This document shows positions 42,613-50,239 of a stretch of 64,000 nucleotides of DNA, piece after piece. The first letter of the stretch is position 1. Each line of letters opens with the position of its first letter. Source of the stretch: Deltaproteobacteria bacterium (GTDB lineage: Bacteria; Myxococcota_A; Polyangia; GCA-2747355; JADLHG01); assembly GCA_020848905.1 (NCBI GenBank), contig JADLHG010000031.1, positions 62,001 through 126,000 on the forward strand, in the 5' to 3' direction. The position numbers were made by a program, and so were the translations under genes. The notes under the pieces are model-generated. The model had not been told where the DNA came from and ran no database searches. It saw only the letters and a program-made list of their open reading frames with translations.

Positions 42613-43497
42613 ATGCTACGCGTGACCAACTCGATGGTGAACCTGCAGGCCCAGCGCGAGCTCGCCAAGGCGCGGGCGCGTCTCGAGGAGCGGCAGCGTG
42701 TGGCCTCGAGCGGCCAGCGCGTGGGCCAGGCGGCCGACGATCCGGCGGCGGCCGGGGAGCTCGTGCGCCTGCAGGGCGAGGCGCAGGCCAACACGCAGTT
42801 CCAGCGGAACATCGACCACGCCATGGCGGAGCTGGACACGGCCGACAGCGCGCTCGGGAACGTCACCGAGGTGCTGCATCGCGCGCGCGAGCTCGCGGTG
42901 CAGATGGCCAACGGCACGATCAGCGCCGCCGACCGAGCGGTCGCCGCACGCGAGATGCAGGGGCTGCGCGACCAGGTCGTCGCGCTCGCCAACACCCGCG
43001 TCGGGGAGGTCTACATCTTCGGCGGACATCGCACGGGTCAGCCCCCCTTCGCGGCGAGCGGGACCTACGCCGGCGACACCGGACAGCGCTCGGTCGAGGT
43101 GGAGGGGGGGGTAGTGATGAACGCGGGGGTCAGCGGGGCGCAGGCCTTCACCGCGGCCGGGGGGCAGGACGTCCTCGGGGTGCTCGCCAGCCTGAGCACG
43201 GCGCTCACGGCCAACGACGTGGACGGGATCCGCACGAGCCTCACCTCGCTCGAGTCGGCGGCGAACCAGGTCGGGTCGGCGCACGTCTCGATCGGCCAGC
43301 AGGTGGGCGCGCTCAGCCAGCAGCGCTCGTTCCTCACCGACCGACACCTCGACATCGCGCAGCACCGTTCGCGCGTCGGGGACGCGGAGGTGACCGAGGC
43401 GCTCTCGGGCCTCGTGCGCGCGCAGACCTCGCTCAACGCGGCGCTCGAGGTCTCGGCGAAGGTGCTCAATTCCCTGAGCTTGGTGGACCGCCTGTGA
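42613..43497 (+). CDS. flgL: Hook-filament junction protein FlgL (HAP3)
   Basis: 294 residues, flagellin-like. N-terminal LRVTNSMVNLQAQRELAKARARLEERQRVASSGQRVGQAADDPAAAGEL and C-terminal VTEALSGLVRAQTSLNAALEVSAKVLNSLSLVDRL. The YIFGGHRTGQPPF segment is characteristic of FlgL. Three bases after flgK. Confidence 0.95.
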   Translation: MLRVTNSMVNLQAQRELAKARARLEERQRVASSGQRVGQAADDPAAAGELVRLQGEAQANTQFQRNIDHAMAELDTADSALGNVTEVLHRARELAVQMANGTISAADRAVAAREMQGLRDQVVALANTRVGEVYIFGGHRTGQPPFAASGTYAGDTGQRSVEVEGGVVMNAGVSGAQAFTAAGGQDVLGVLASLSTALTANDVDGIRTSLTSLESAANQVGSAHVSIGQQVGALSQQRSFLTDRHLDIAQHRSRVGDAEVTEALSGLVRAQTSLNAALEVSAKVLNSLSLVDRL

Positions 43498-43533
43498 GCG
43501 GGGAGTGTACACTGGGCCCCCTAGGAGGTCCCG

Positions 43534-43746
43534 TTGCTGACCGTCACCCGCAGGGCAGGACAGACCATTCGCATCGGCGACCACGTGAAGATCACCATCA
43601 AGGAGGTCCGCGGTCGGCAGGTGCGACTGATGATCGAGGCGCCGCGGGACGTCCGGGTCTACCGGGAGGAGCTCTACCAGCAGATCGCCCAGGAGAACGA
43701 GGCGGCGGCGCGCGTGGACCGGAATCGGCTCGGAGAGCTGGAATGA
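43534..43746 (+). CDS. csrA: Carbon storage regulator CsrA
   Basis: RNA-binding translational regulator of 70 residues, starting with TTG behind AGGAGG. LTVTRRAGQTIRIGDHVKITIKEVRGRQVRLMIEAPRDVRVYREELYQQI contains the family's RNA-binding residues, including the GxxVRxxIxAPxxVxVxRxE pattern. It overlaps fliW by four bases. In Bacillus and Campylobacter CsrA represses flagellin mRNA and FliW antagonises it; the adjacency suggests the same here. Confidence 0.95.
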   Translation: MLTVTRRAGQTIRIGDHVKITIKEVRGRQVRLMIEAPRDVRVYREELYQQIAQENEAAARVDRNRLGELE

Positions 43747-44165
43747 CCGTCTCGATCGAGAGCGCGCAGCTCGGCCCGCTGGAGGTGCCCGAGGCTGACC
43801 TCCTGCACTTCCCGCACGGCATCCCCGGTTTCCCGGCGGCGCACCGCTTCTGCCTCGTGCAGGTCAAGCCCGGCTCGCGCTTCCAGCTCCTCCAGTGCGT
43901 GGACGATCCAGGCCTGGCCTTCGTGGTCACGGACCCGATGCTCCTCGACCCCGACTACCCGGTGAACTCCGTGCGCAGCGAGGCCACTGCGCTCGGGCTC
44001 GAAGCCGACGAACCCCTGGCCGTGGCGGCGATCGTGACCGTGCCGCCGGCCCCGGAGCGTCCGACGGTGAACCTGCTCGCGCCGCTCGCGCTCGGCGGCC
44101 GCTCCCGTCGGGGCGTGCAGGTGGTCCTGCACGATTCGCCCTATCCCGTCCGGCATGCCATCTGA
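43743..44165 (+). CDS. fliW: Flagellar assembly factor FliW
   Basis: Binds flagellin monomers and blocks CsrA, linking flagellin translation to export. 140 residues with FPHGIPGFPAAHRFCLVQVKPGSRFQLLQCVDDPGLAFVVTDPMLLDPDYP, the family hallmark, then VTVPPAPERPTVNLLAPL. Overlaps csrA upstream and maf downstream (by 11 bases). Confidence 0.95.
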   Translation: MTVSIESAQLGPLEVPEADLLHFPHGIPGFPAAHRFCLVQVKPGSRFQLLQCVDDPGLAFVVTDPMLLDPDYPVNSVRSEATALGLEADEPLAVAAIVTVPPAPERPTVNLLAPLALGGRSRRGVQVVLHDSPYPVRHAI

Positions 44166-45810
44166 TCGGGTCACGGTCGGCGTCGCGAAGAGCGGCGCCC
44201 CCTGCCTGACCCTGAACGGCCGCCCCCTCTCGAGCAGCCTCGATCCGGTGGCCGAAGCCGAGAGCTGGGCCGCCTCGCTCGCGCTCGACGAGGTGGACGT
44301 GCTGGTCCTCTTCGGGCTCGGCCTGGGCTACCACGTGGAGGCGCTGCGCCGTCGCACCGAGGTGCCGATCGTCGTCTTCGAGCCGAGCGCGGCGGTGCGC
44401 GACGCGGCGCTCGCGCGCGAGGGGCGCGAGCTCGGGGACACCTGGGTCGCCGAGAGCGCCGATGCGCTCCGGGCCCACCTGGGCATGCGCCTGCAGGCCA
44501 GGCAGCGCGTGACGGCCTTCTCCTGGCCCCCGAGCCGCCGCCTCTACCCCGAGCTCCACGCGGCCACCATCGACGCCACGCGGCGCGCGGTGGAGGTGGC
44601 CACGGTGACGGCGAACACGCTCGAGACGCGGCTCCATCGCTGGTTCGATCACCTGCTCGCGAACCTGCCGCTCGTCGTGGGTCGGGTCCCGGCGCGCGCG
44701 CTTGCGAGCTACGTCGCCGGCCGCCCGGCCATCGTGGTCGCCGCGGGTCCGTCGCTGAAACGCAACGTGGAGCTCCTGCGCGAGGTCGGGGAGCGTGCGG
44801 TGATCGTCGCCGTGAATACGTCGCTCCGCGCGCTCGAGCGGGCGGGGGTGCGCGCGCACCTGGTCGTCGCGCTCGAGCTCCTGGACGTGAGCCAGCAGCT
44901 CGCCGACCTGGAGCTGAACCGGGAGTGTCCGAGGGCCGTCTCGATGACGGCGAACCCGGCACTCATCGCGAACGCTCCGGGACCCGTCTTTCCGCTCGTG
45001 GACCGGCTCCCCTTCTTCGCGCCCACGGCCGAGGCGGCGGGGCTCGGTCGGAGCCTCGGGGTGGGCGGTTCGGTGGCCAACGCGGCCTTCTCCCTCGCGC
45101 GCGAGCTCGGCGCTCCGCGCATCGTCCTGCTCGGTCAAGACCTGGCCTACACGGGGGGCGAGGCCTACGCCCCGGGAACCGTCTTCGAGAAGATGCGCGT
45201 GGCCGTCGAGGGGGGGCGGGCCACGCTCTCGGCTCTCGAGGCCAAGCGGGCCATCGCGGCCTCGTGCCCGCAGGCGGACACCACGCGCGAGGTGGAAGAG
45301 GTGGAGCAGGTGACGGCCTGGGGCGGAGCGGGGACCGTGCCCACCACGGGCGCCTTCAACTACTTCCGCTACATCTTCGAGGAGTGGGCCGCCGAGCAGC
45401 ACGGCCTCGAGCTGGTCAATGCCACCGAGGGTGGCGCGCGCATCGCGGGCTTTTCGGAGCGCCCCTTCGCCGACGTGCTCGCGGAGCTCCCGCCGCCGCG
45501 GCCCGTGCCCCTGCCGACGGAGCCGCGCATTCGCGCCGAGGACGTGCGGCGCGCGCTCGAGGCCGAGGCCGTTCGCGTGGCCCGCGCCCGCGACGAGGCC
45601 CGCTCGGCCTGCCAGCTCGGCACCCCGCAGGCGGTGTTCCGCATGCGCCAGGCCATCTGCGCCGCGGGGCTCCTCTACGCCTACAGCTGGCGGACCATGT
45701 GCGACACCGTGCGCGACACGAGCCTGGGTCTCGACGTGCTCTGCTCCCGCTTGGCCGACGACGCCGAGGCTACGCTCCTGCGCCTGCGCGAGGCCGTAGC
45801 GGTTTTGTAG
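44155..45810 (+). CDS. maf: Motility accessory factor (Maf) family flagellin glycosyltransferase
   Basis: Maf proteins transfer nonulosonic acids such as pseudaminic or legionaminic acid to Ser/Thr of flagellin in the cytoplasm. 551 residues with the MAF_flag10/DUF115 core: AIVVAAGPSLKRNVELLREVGERAVIVAVNTSLRAL (about 192-227), the long SMTANP segment, GVGGSVANAAFSLARELGAPRIVLLGQDLAYTGGEAYAPGT (about 303-343), and TTGAFNYFRYIFEEWA. Located between fliW and flagellin 1, so it fits as the transferase for the neuB/neuA sugar. Confidence 0.92.
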   Translation: MPSDRVTVGVAKSGAPCLTLNGRPLSSSLDPVAEAESWAASLALDEVDVLVLFGLGLGYHVEALRRRTEVPIVVFEPSAAVRDAALAREGRELGDTWVAESADALRAHLGMRLQARQRVTAFSWPPSRRLYPELHAATIDATRRAVEVATVTANTLETRLHRWFDHLLANLPLVVGRVPARALASYVAGRPAIVVAAGPSLKRNVELLREVGERAVIVAVNTSLRALERAGVRAHLVVALELLDVSQQLADLELNRECPRAVSMTANPALIANAPGPVFPLVDRLPFFAPTAEAAGLGRSLGVGGSVANAAFSLARELGAPRIVLLGQDLAYTGGEAYAPGTVFEKMRVAVEGGRATLSALEAKRAIAASCPQADTTREVEEVEQVTAWGGAGTVPTTGAFNYFRYIFEEWAAEQHGLELVNATEGGARIAGFSERPFADVLAELPPPRPVPLPTEPRIRAEDVRRALEAEAVRVARARDEARSACQLGTPQAVFRMRQAICAAGLLYAYSWRTMCDTVRDTSLGLDVLCSRLADDAEATLLRLREAVAVL

Positions 45811-45844
45811 TCCCCCTCACGTACTTCGACCCCGAAAAAGTCGC

Positions 45845-45871
45845 TCAAGCTCCCCCCGCCCTGGCCGTTGA
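45845..45871 (+). promoter_or_regulatory. Sigma-28 promoter of flagellin 1
   Basis: TCAAGCTC-N11-GCCGTTGA. Transcription would begin near 45878, giving an untranslated leader of about 130 bases, much longer than the others in the window. Confidence 0.72.
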
Positions 45872-45896
45872 CCTTAGCGGAGGGCGAGAGGTGACC

Positions 45897-46009
45897 GGGT
45901 GGCGTGCACGGCCACCCCTCGTCGTCCGCGTAGGCACGCAAACACAGGGCACGGATGCCCGCCGGTCGTTCCCACGTGATGGGGGACCGGATTTCCACGG
46001 AGGAAGATC
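45897..46009 (+). promoter_or_regulatory. Structured flagellin 1 leader with likely CsrA sites
   Basis: Two hairpins are visible. GGGTGGC/GCCACCC with a seven-base loop spans 45897-45917. GGGCA/TGCCC with loop CGGA spans 45947-45960; a GGA in a hairpin loop is the classical CsrA target. A second GGA motif (CACGGAGGAAG) overlaps the Shine-Dalgarno at about 45996-46006. The two-site arrangement resembles the Bacillus hag leader. Confidence 0.55.
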
Positions 46010-46852
46010 ATGTCTCTCAGCTCGATGACTCTGCAGTCCAATGTGGCCTCTCTGCAAGCTCAGCGAAACCTGGGCCGCACCGAAGGCGGGCTCAACACCT
46101 CGATGGCGCGTTTGTCGTCGGGTCTGCGGATCAACATGGCCGCGGACGACGCCGCTGGACTCGCCATCAGTGAAAAGCTCCGTTCGCAGGTGCGCGGTCT
46201 CGCCCAGGCCCAGCGTAACGCCAACGACGGCGTGAGCCTCCTTCAAACCGCAGAAGGCGCCCTCAATGAGGTCGGCGACATGCTGATCCGCATGAGGGAA
46301 CTCGGCGTCCAGGCCGCCAACGGCACGCTCGGGTCCTCTGAGCGGAGCTCGCTGCACAGCGAGTTCAGCGCCCTTCGGACGGAGATCGGCCGTATCGCGA
46401 ACGCCACCGAGTTCAACGGCACCAAGTTGCTCGATGGCACGCTGTCTACGGGCGTGACCTTCCAGGTGGGCGTGAAGAACGTCACCGCGAACGACCGGAT
46501 CACGATCTCGGTGCTCAGCGGCAAGGCGACGGCGATCGGCGTGACGAGCGGCATGACCGTCTCTACGGTCACTGGCGCCCGGAACTCGCTGGCGTTGCTC
46601 GACACCGCTATCTCGAGCGTGACCAGCCGGCGCGGCACCATCGGCGCGGCCCAGAACCGGCTCTACACCACCATCCGCAACATCACCGCCATGCACGAGA
46701 ACCTCTCGGCCGCGAATTCGCGTATCCGCGACGCGGACGTGGCGGCGGAGTCGGCCAACTTCACCCGGTCCCAGATCCTGATGCAGGCCGGTGTGAGTGT
46801 GCTGGCCCAGGCCAACCAGCTGCCGCAGATGGCTCTGCGGCTCCTCGGCTAA
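46010..46852 (+). CDS. fliC: Flagellin 1
   Basis: Filament subunit of 280 residues consisting almost only of the conserved D0/D1 domains. N-terminal MARLSSGLRINMAADDAAGLAISEKLRSQVRGLAQAQRNANDGVSLLQTAEGAL and C-terminal ITAMHENLSAANSRIRDADVAAESANFTRSQILMQAGVSVLAQANQLPQMALRLLG. The variable outer domain is reduced to about 60 residues rich in Ser and Thr (about 145-200), where Maf glycosylation would fall. It differs from flagellin 2 at 22 positions by my count (about 92% identical). Less GC-biased codons appear at its start. Confidence 0.97.
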   Translation: MSLSSMTLQSNVASLQAQRNLGRTEGGLNTSMARLSSGLRINMAADDAAGLAISEKLRSQVRGLAQAQRNANDGVSLLQTAEGALNEVGDMLIRMRELGVQAANGTLGSSERSSLHSEFSALRTEIGRIANATEFNGTKLLDGTLSTGVTFQVGVKNVTANDRITISVLSGKATAIGVTSGMTVSTVTGARNSLALLDTAISSVTSRRGTIGAAQNRLYTTIRNITAMHENLSAANSRIRDADVAAESANFTRSQILMQAGVSVLAQANQLPQMALRLLG

Positions 46853-46866
46853 CCCGCAGTACCCCA

Positions 46867-46913
46867 GACCTGTCGGCCGGTGGTAGCACGCACGCCGCGC
46901 CGGCCGGCAGGTC
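46867..46913 (+). terminator. Strong inverted repeat after flagellin 1, likely terminator
   Basis: GACCTGTCGGCCGG (46867-46880) pairs with CCGGCCGGCAGGTC (46900-46913) over 14 bases with one T-G wobble and a 19-base loop. No T-run follows, so it may instead be a transcript-stabilising structure. Confidence 0.55.
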
Positions 46914-46947
46914 CCCGTCAATCCTTCCCCTGCTCGGATCCAATCTC

Positions 46948-46959
46948 TTGACGCTCTCG
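46948..46959. promoter_or_regulatory. Upstream activator element
   Basis: TTGACGCTCTCG, 68 bases upstream of the -24 element at 47027. It shares TTGACGCTC with the fliL element. Confidence 0.5.
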
Positions 46960-47026
46960 ACCCGATCTCACCCTCTGCTCCGGCGCTGGGCCCACGGAGA
47001 TCAACGTCTTGCCCGTCCGACCGTCG

Positions 47027-47042
47027 TGGCATTGCCATTGCA
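47027..47042 (+). promoter_or_regulatory. Sigma-54 promoter of the gene pair at 47071-48151
   Basis: TGGCATTGCCATTGCA fits the -24/-12 consensus. The predicted start near 47053 gives an 18-base leader containing the GGGAGG ribosome-binding site. Confidence 0.75.
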
Positions 47043-47070
47043 TTCTTCTCCGTCGGGAGGAGTCAACCCG

Positions 47071-47712
47071 ATGTCCCTGGATCCCACGCTTCTTGCCACC
47101 ATTCGCGCCCAGCTCGCCGCCGACGGGGCTCGCGCGCTTCGCGCCCAACGGGTGACGCAGCGCCACGCCCGCCTCGTCTGCCCCGAGGTGCTGTCGGCCG
47201 AGCAGGCCCGGGTCTGCGACCTGAATCGGGTGGTCAGCCGGGTGGTTCACGACGCGCAGCCCCTCGGGCGGATGGCCGGGGTGCCCCTCACCTTCCACCG
47301 CGAGCGTCGGCCGATCGCGGTCGCGCTGCTAGTGCGACACGCCGAGGACACGCTCGCAGCGGCCATCGACCTGTGCCTCAACGACCCGCAGGCCCACGCC
47401 ATCCTGATCCGCACCGCGTCGTGCGGGGACCGGGCCATCGTGCTCATCGAGCGACGCGTGGCCGCCCTCGCCGAGCGACGCCCGTGGCGGACGCTCGACC
47501 CCATGGCGCAGCCGGAGCTCCTCGTCGGTACCCTGGCCCTGCGGGCCGTGGGCGGCTCGGTCCGGCTGCTGCAAAAAGGACACGCCCTGCGCGCCTACCT
47601 CGAACTTCCCTTGGCCGCTCGACCCCAGGCCAACTGGCCGCTCCGCGCGGAGGTCCGCCCGAATCCGACGTTGGCGTCAGCCCACGTCCAGCAAGGAGAG
47701 ATCCATGACTGA
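47071..47712 (+). CDS. Unrecognised protein, possibly a degenerate histidine-kinase-like ATPase domain
   Basis: 213 residues, no signal peptide or membrane segment. The middle and C-terminal parts have the rhythm of an HATPase domain (DLCLNDPQAHAILIRT, then LVGTLALRAVGGSVRLLQKGHALRAYLELPL, like the G-box and final strands of kinases), but the ATP-binding N, G1 and G2 residues are missing and no phospho-His helix is evident. That resemblance is weak inference. It is controlled by a sigma-54 promoter between flagellin 1 and flaG, and overlaps the next gene by eight bases. Likely a flagellar-linked accessory protein. Confidence 0.55.
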   Translation: MSLDPTLLATIRAQLAADGARALRAQRVTQRHARLVCPEVLSAEQARVCDLNRVVSRVVHDAQPLGRMAGVPLTFHRERRPIAVALLVRHAEDTLAAAIDLCLNDPQAHAILIRTASCGDRAIVLIERRVAALAERRPWRTLDPMAQPELLVGTLALRAVGGSVRLLQKGHALRAYLELPLAARPQANWPLRAEVRPNPTLASAHVQQGEIHD

Positions 47713-48151
47713 AGCGGCAACGACCTTGCCCGCCCCGGAGGCCTCCCCCGGCCCGGAGGACCTCGTGACGCTCTGCCGGCAGGCGCTCGTGGATTCCGCC
47801 ACCTACGTGGAGTTCATCTCCACCACGATGGCCGTGTGCGCCCAGCAGATCCGCACCGGCGACGATCAGACGGCTCTTGGCCACCTGGCCCAGGGGAGCT
47901 CGGACCTCGAGCAATTCCTGCAGCTCATGGAGCACGTGACAGCGGTGGCCAAGCCGGCGACGCCGAAGGAGGTGGACGCCTTCCGGGCCGACCTCCTGCG
48001 CTGCGTGCGGGGCATGGAGCAGAGCCTGGTGCAGCAGGATCTGGTGACCCTCTCGGACCAGATCGAGGGGGACCTCCTACAGGTCCTACCCCGCTGGGAT
48101 GGCGTGGCGGAGGAGCTCGCGTTGGCCCTCGAGGTCATCTCCCCTCCGTAG
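47705..48151 (+). CDS. Unrecognised helical protein
   Basis: 148 residues, acidic, predicted to be nearly all helix (VTLCRQALVDSATYVEFISTTM, ALGHLAQGSSDLEQFLQLMEHV, FRADLLRCVRGMEQSLVQQDLV, VAEELALALEVI). It has the size and character of an export chaperone such as FliS/FliT/FlgN, but I see no family motif. It is the second gene of the sigma-54-driven pair and overlaps its partner by eight bases. A complex of the two proteins is plausible. Confidence 0.55.
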   Translation: MTEAATTLPAPEASPGPEDLVTLCRQALVDSATYVEFISTTMAVCAQQIRTGDDQTALGHLAQGSSDLEQFLQLMEHVTAVAKPATPKEVDAFRADLLRCVRGMEQSLVQQDLVTLSDQIEGDLLQVLPRWDGVAEELALALEVISPP

Positions 48152-48185
48152 CCGGCTCGCGGCCCGCGCCCGGTCGGATCCCCGC

Positions 48186-48212
48186 TAAAGGTTCCTCTGC
48201 CCCTGCCGTTGT
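48186..48212 (+). promoter_or_regulatory. Sigma-28 promoter for flaG-fliD
   Basis: TAAAGGTT-N11-GCCGTTGT. The -35 half matches the enteric TAAAG version and the -10 half matches the local GCCGTTGT version, tying the two forms of the motif together. Confidence 0.75.
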
Positions 48213-48276
48213 CTTCTCTTGAAGGGGAATGGGACGCGAGGGAAGGGCACACACAGCGTCAGGGAAGGGGCGTGAC

Positions 48277-48600
48277 ATGAGTAGAAGCACGGTGACCGGC
48301 CCCGTGATGCCGGTACAAGCCAGTCTGCTCGAGGAGTATAGGCGAGCGAAGCCCGTCGAGGCCGAGAGCCCCTCGGAGGAGGAGAAGCTCCGCCGGGCGA
48401 TCCAGCAGCTCCAGTCGTCGCTGGGCGCGCTGCCGATGGGGGTCGAGTTCGAGATTCGACCCGATCTGAGCTCGGTGATCATGATGGTCCGCGACGGAAA
48501 CGGCTCGCGGGTCGTCCGGGAAATGGCCCCCGACGAGGTGATGCGCCTGGCGCAGCTCGTGAAGTCGGGACGTCAACATCTGCTCGACCGGCTGGTCTGA
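48277..48600 (+). CDS. flaG: FlaG-family flagellar protein
   Basis: 107 residues; FlaG proteins lie beside fliD and influence filament length. The C-terminal half is typical: LGALPMGVEFEIRPDLSSVIMMVRDGNGSRVVREMAPDEVMRLAQLV. The ATG at 48277 is chosen over an upstream in-frame ATG at 48229 because of its GGGAAGGGG site and because the family N-terminus is variable and short. Confidence 0.85.
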   Translation: MSRSTVTGPVMPVQASLLEEYRRAKPVEAESPSEEEKLRRAIQQLQSSLGALPMGVEFEIRPDLSSVIMMVRDGNGSRVVREMAPDEVMRLAQLVKSGRQHLLDRLV

Positions 48601-48620
48601 GCGAGCTCCGAGGACGAACC

Positions 48621-49967
48621 ATGGCGGGTCCGGTCAACTTCAGTGGTCTCGCGAGCGGGATGGACACGAACGGCATCATCGAGGCCCTCGTCAAGGCCGC
48701 GCGTGAGCCGATCCGTCAGCTCCAGCAGAAGCGCGCCGACTTCAGCAGCAAGTCGAACAAGCTCTCCGAGCTCGTGAGCAAGCTGACCGCGCTGCGCAAC
48801 TCGGCCCGCGACCTGGACACGCTGAAGGAGTTCCGCGCCTTCTCGGCGAAGAGCAACGACGAGACGGCGGCGACGGCCGTGGCCTCGAGCGCGGCCACCG
48901 CCGGGACCTACGTGGTGAAGGTCTCCAGCCTGGCCCAGGCCGAGCGCACCTACTCCAAGGCCTTCGCGGCCAAGAACACCACCGGGCTCGTGGCCGCCAC
49001 CGAGGCGCTTACGCTGCAGGTGGGGGCCGCCGCGGCCGTCTCGGTGGACGTGACGACTACCGACACGCTCGAGACCGTGGCGCAGAAGATCAACGACAAG
49101 AAGGCCGGTCTGACGGCCAGCATCGTGTACACGGGCAGCCAGTACAAGCTGCTCGTGAGCGGGGACAAGGCGGGGACGGCCAACGCGCTCACCTTCGGCG
49201 GGGCCGCGGCCACGTCGCTGGATCTGACCCACGAGGAGCAGGCGGCCACGAACGCGACGGTGGTGATGGACAACACCACCTTCACGAGCACGACCAATCA
49301 GCTCACGGACATGATCCCCGGCGTCACCCTGGACCTGAAGAAGGAGACGGGCGCCTCCACCGTCACGATCAAGGTGGACGTGGACCTCGACGCGGTGCAG
49401 AAGAAGCTCGAGGATCTGGTCAAGAACTACAATTCCGTGGCTGCCATCCTGAAGCGGGAGTTCAGCTCCGATGGCAAGGCTCGGACCGACGGGCTGATGG
49501 GGGACGCCGCGGTGCGTGGGGTGCAGCGCAGCATCCAGGGGATCCTGACCTCGGAGGTGGGCGGCGTGAGCGGCAACTACACGGCGCTCTCCCGCATCGG
49601 CGTGAAGAGCAACCGGGACGGCACCATCACCCTGGACAGCGCCAAGCTCCGTGAGGCTCTGGCCGCCGACATGCAGGGCGTGACCGACCTCTTCAGCTAT
49701 ACCGACAACAACGACACCACGGACAACGACGGCATCGCCGTGCGTCTCGGGCGCACGCTCACGAACATGATCACCGCCCCCGACGGCATGCTGGCCGCGC
49801 GGCAAGAGGGCCTCGGCGACAGCATGCGCGCCGTGGACGATCGGGTGGCCGCCATGGAGCGGAACCTCGAGACCTACGAGGCGGGGCTCCGCAAGCAGTT
49901 CATGGCCATGGAAGAGGCCCTGAGCAAGCTCAAGAACCAGGGGAGCTTCCTGGCCGGACTGAGCTAG
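48621..49967 (+). CDS. fliD: Flagellar filament cap protein FliD (HAP2)
   Basis: 448 residues. N-terminal FSGLASGMDTNGIIEALVKAAREPIRQLQQKRADFSSKSNKLSELVSKLTAL matches the FliD_N domain. The middle has LTDMIPGVTLDLKKETG..VTIKVDVDLDAVQKKLEDLVKNYNSV and the end AMERNLETYEAGLRKQFMAMEEALSKLKNQGSFLAG. Follows flaG by 20 bases. Confidence 0.96.
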   Translation: MAGPVNFSGLASGMDTNGIIEALVKAAREPIRQLQQKRADFSSKSNKLSELVSKLTALRNSARDLDTLKEFRAFSAKSNDETAATAVASSAATAGTYVVKVSSLAQAERTYSKAFAAKNTTGLVAATEALTLQVGAAAAVSVDVTTTDTLETVAQKINDKKAGLTASIVYTGSQYKLLVSGDKAGTANALTFGGAAATSLDLTHEEQAATNATVVMDNTTFTSTTNQLTDMIPGVTLDLKKETGASTVTIKVDVDLDAVQKKLEDLVKNYNSVAAILKREFSSDGKARTDGLMGDAAVRGVQRSIQGILTSEVGGVSGNYTALSRIGVKSNRDGTITLDSAKLREALAADMQGVTDLFSYTDNNDTTDNDGIAVRLGRTLTNMITAPDGMLAARQEGLGDSMRAVDDRVAAMERNLETYEAGLRKQFMAMEEALSKLKNQGSFLAGLS

Positions 49968-50153
49968 CCCGCCATCATCCTGACCTGATCCGCCCTCGGT
50001 GCGGGCCAGAGCTCCCCGCTCCTCTCACCTTAGGCCGGACCTTCCGGCGCCTCCCACACCCCTGTCCTTACGCCCGGAAGCTCCTCGTTCCGAGGCCTCC
50101 GCCCGTCCACTTCGCCCGGCTCCCTCGCTCGACCGGACCTCTCGAAATCGCGC

Positions 50154-50180
50154 TCAAGCTTCGGTCGGATAGCGCGTTGT
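50154..50180 (+). promoter_or_regulatory. Sigma-28 promoter of flagellin 2-fliS-fliT
   Basis: TCAAGCTT-N11-CGCGTTGT; same -35 half and same CGTTG position as flagellin 1, with two changes at the start of the -10. The leader of about 50 bases has three GGA motifs (near 50196, 50227 and 50233), two of them at the ribosome-binding site. The rest of the gap 49968-50153 shows nothing else I can name. Confidence 0.6.
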
Positions 50181-50239
50181 ATCTCATGAACGGAACGAAA
50201 CCCCCGGGCCGCGCGGCGGCACGATAAGGAGAACGGAAA

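Noticed and set aside
43505-43518. GTGTACAC palindrome upstream of csrA as a possible operator
   Set aside because: A single eight-base palindrome with no second copy in the window and no recognised regulator for it.
49968-50153. Possible terminator or small RNA between fliD and flagellin 2
   Set aside because: Only a short GCCC/GGGC pairing is visible and no T-run; nothing distinguishes it from random GC-rich sequence.
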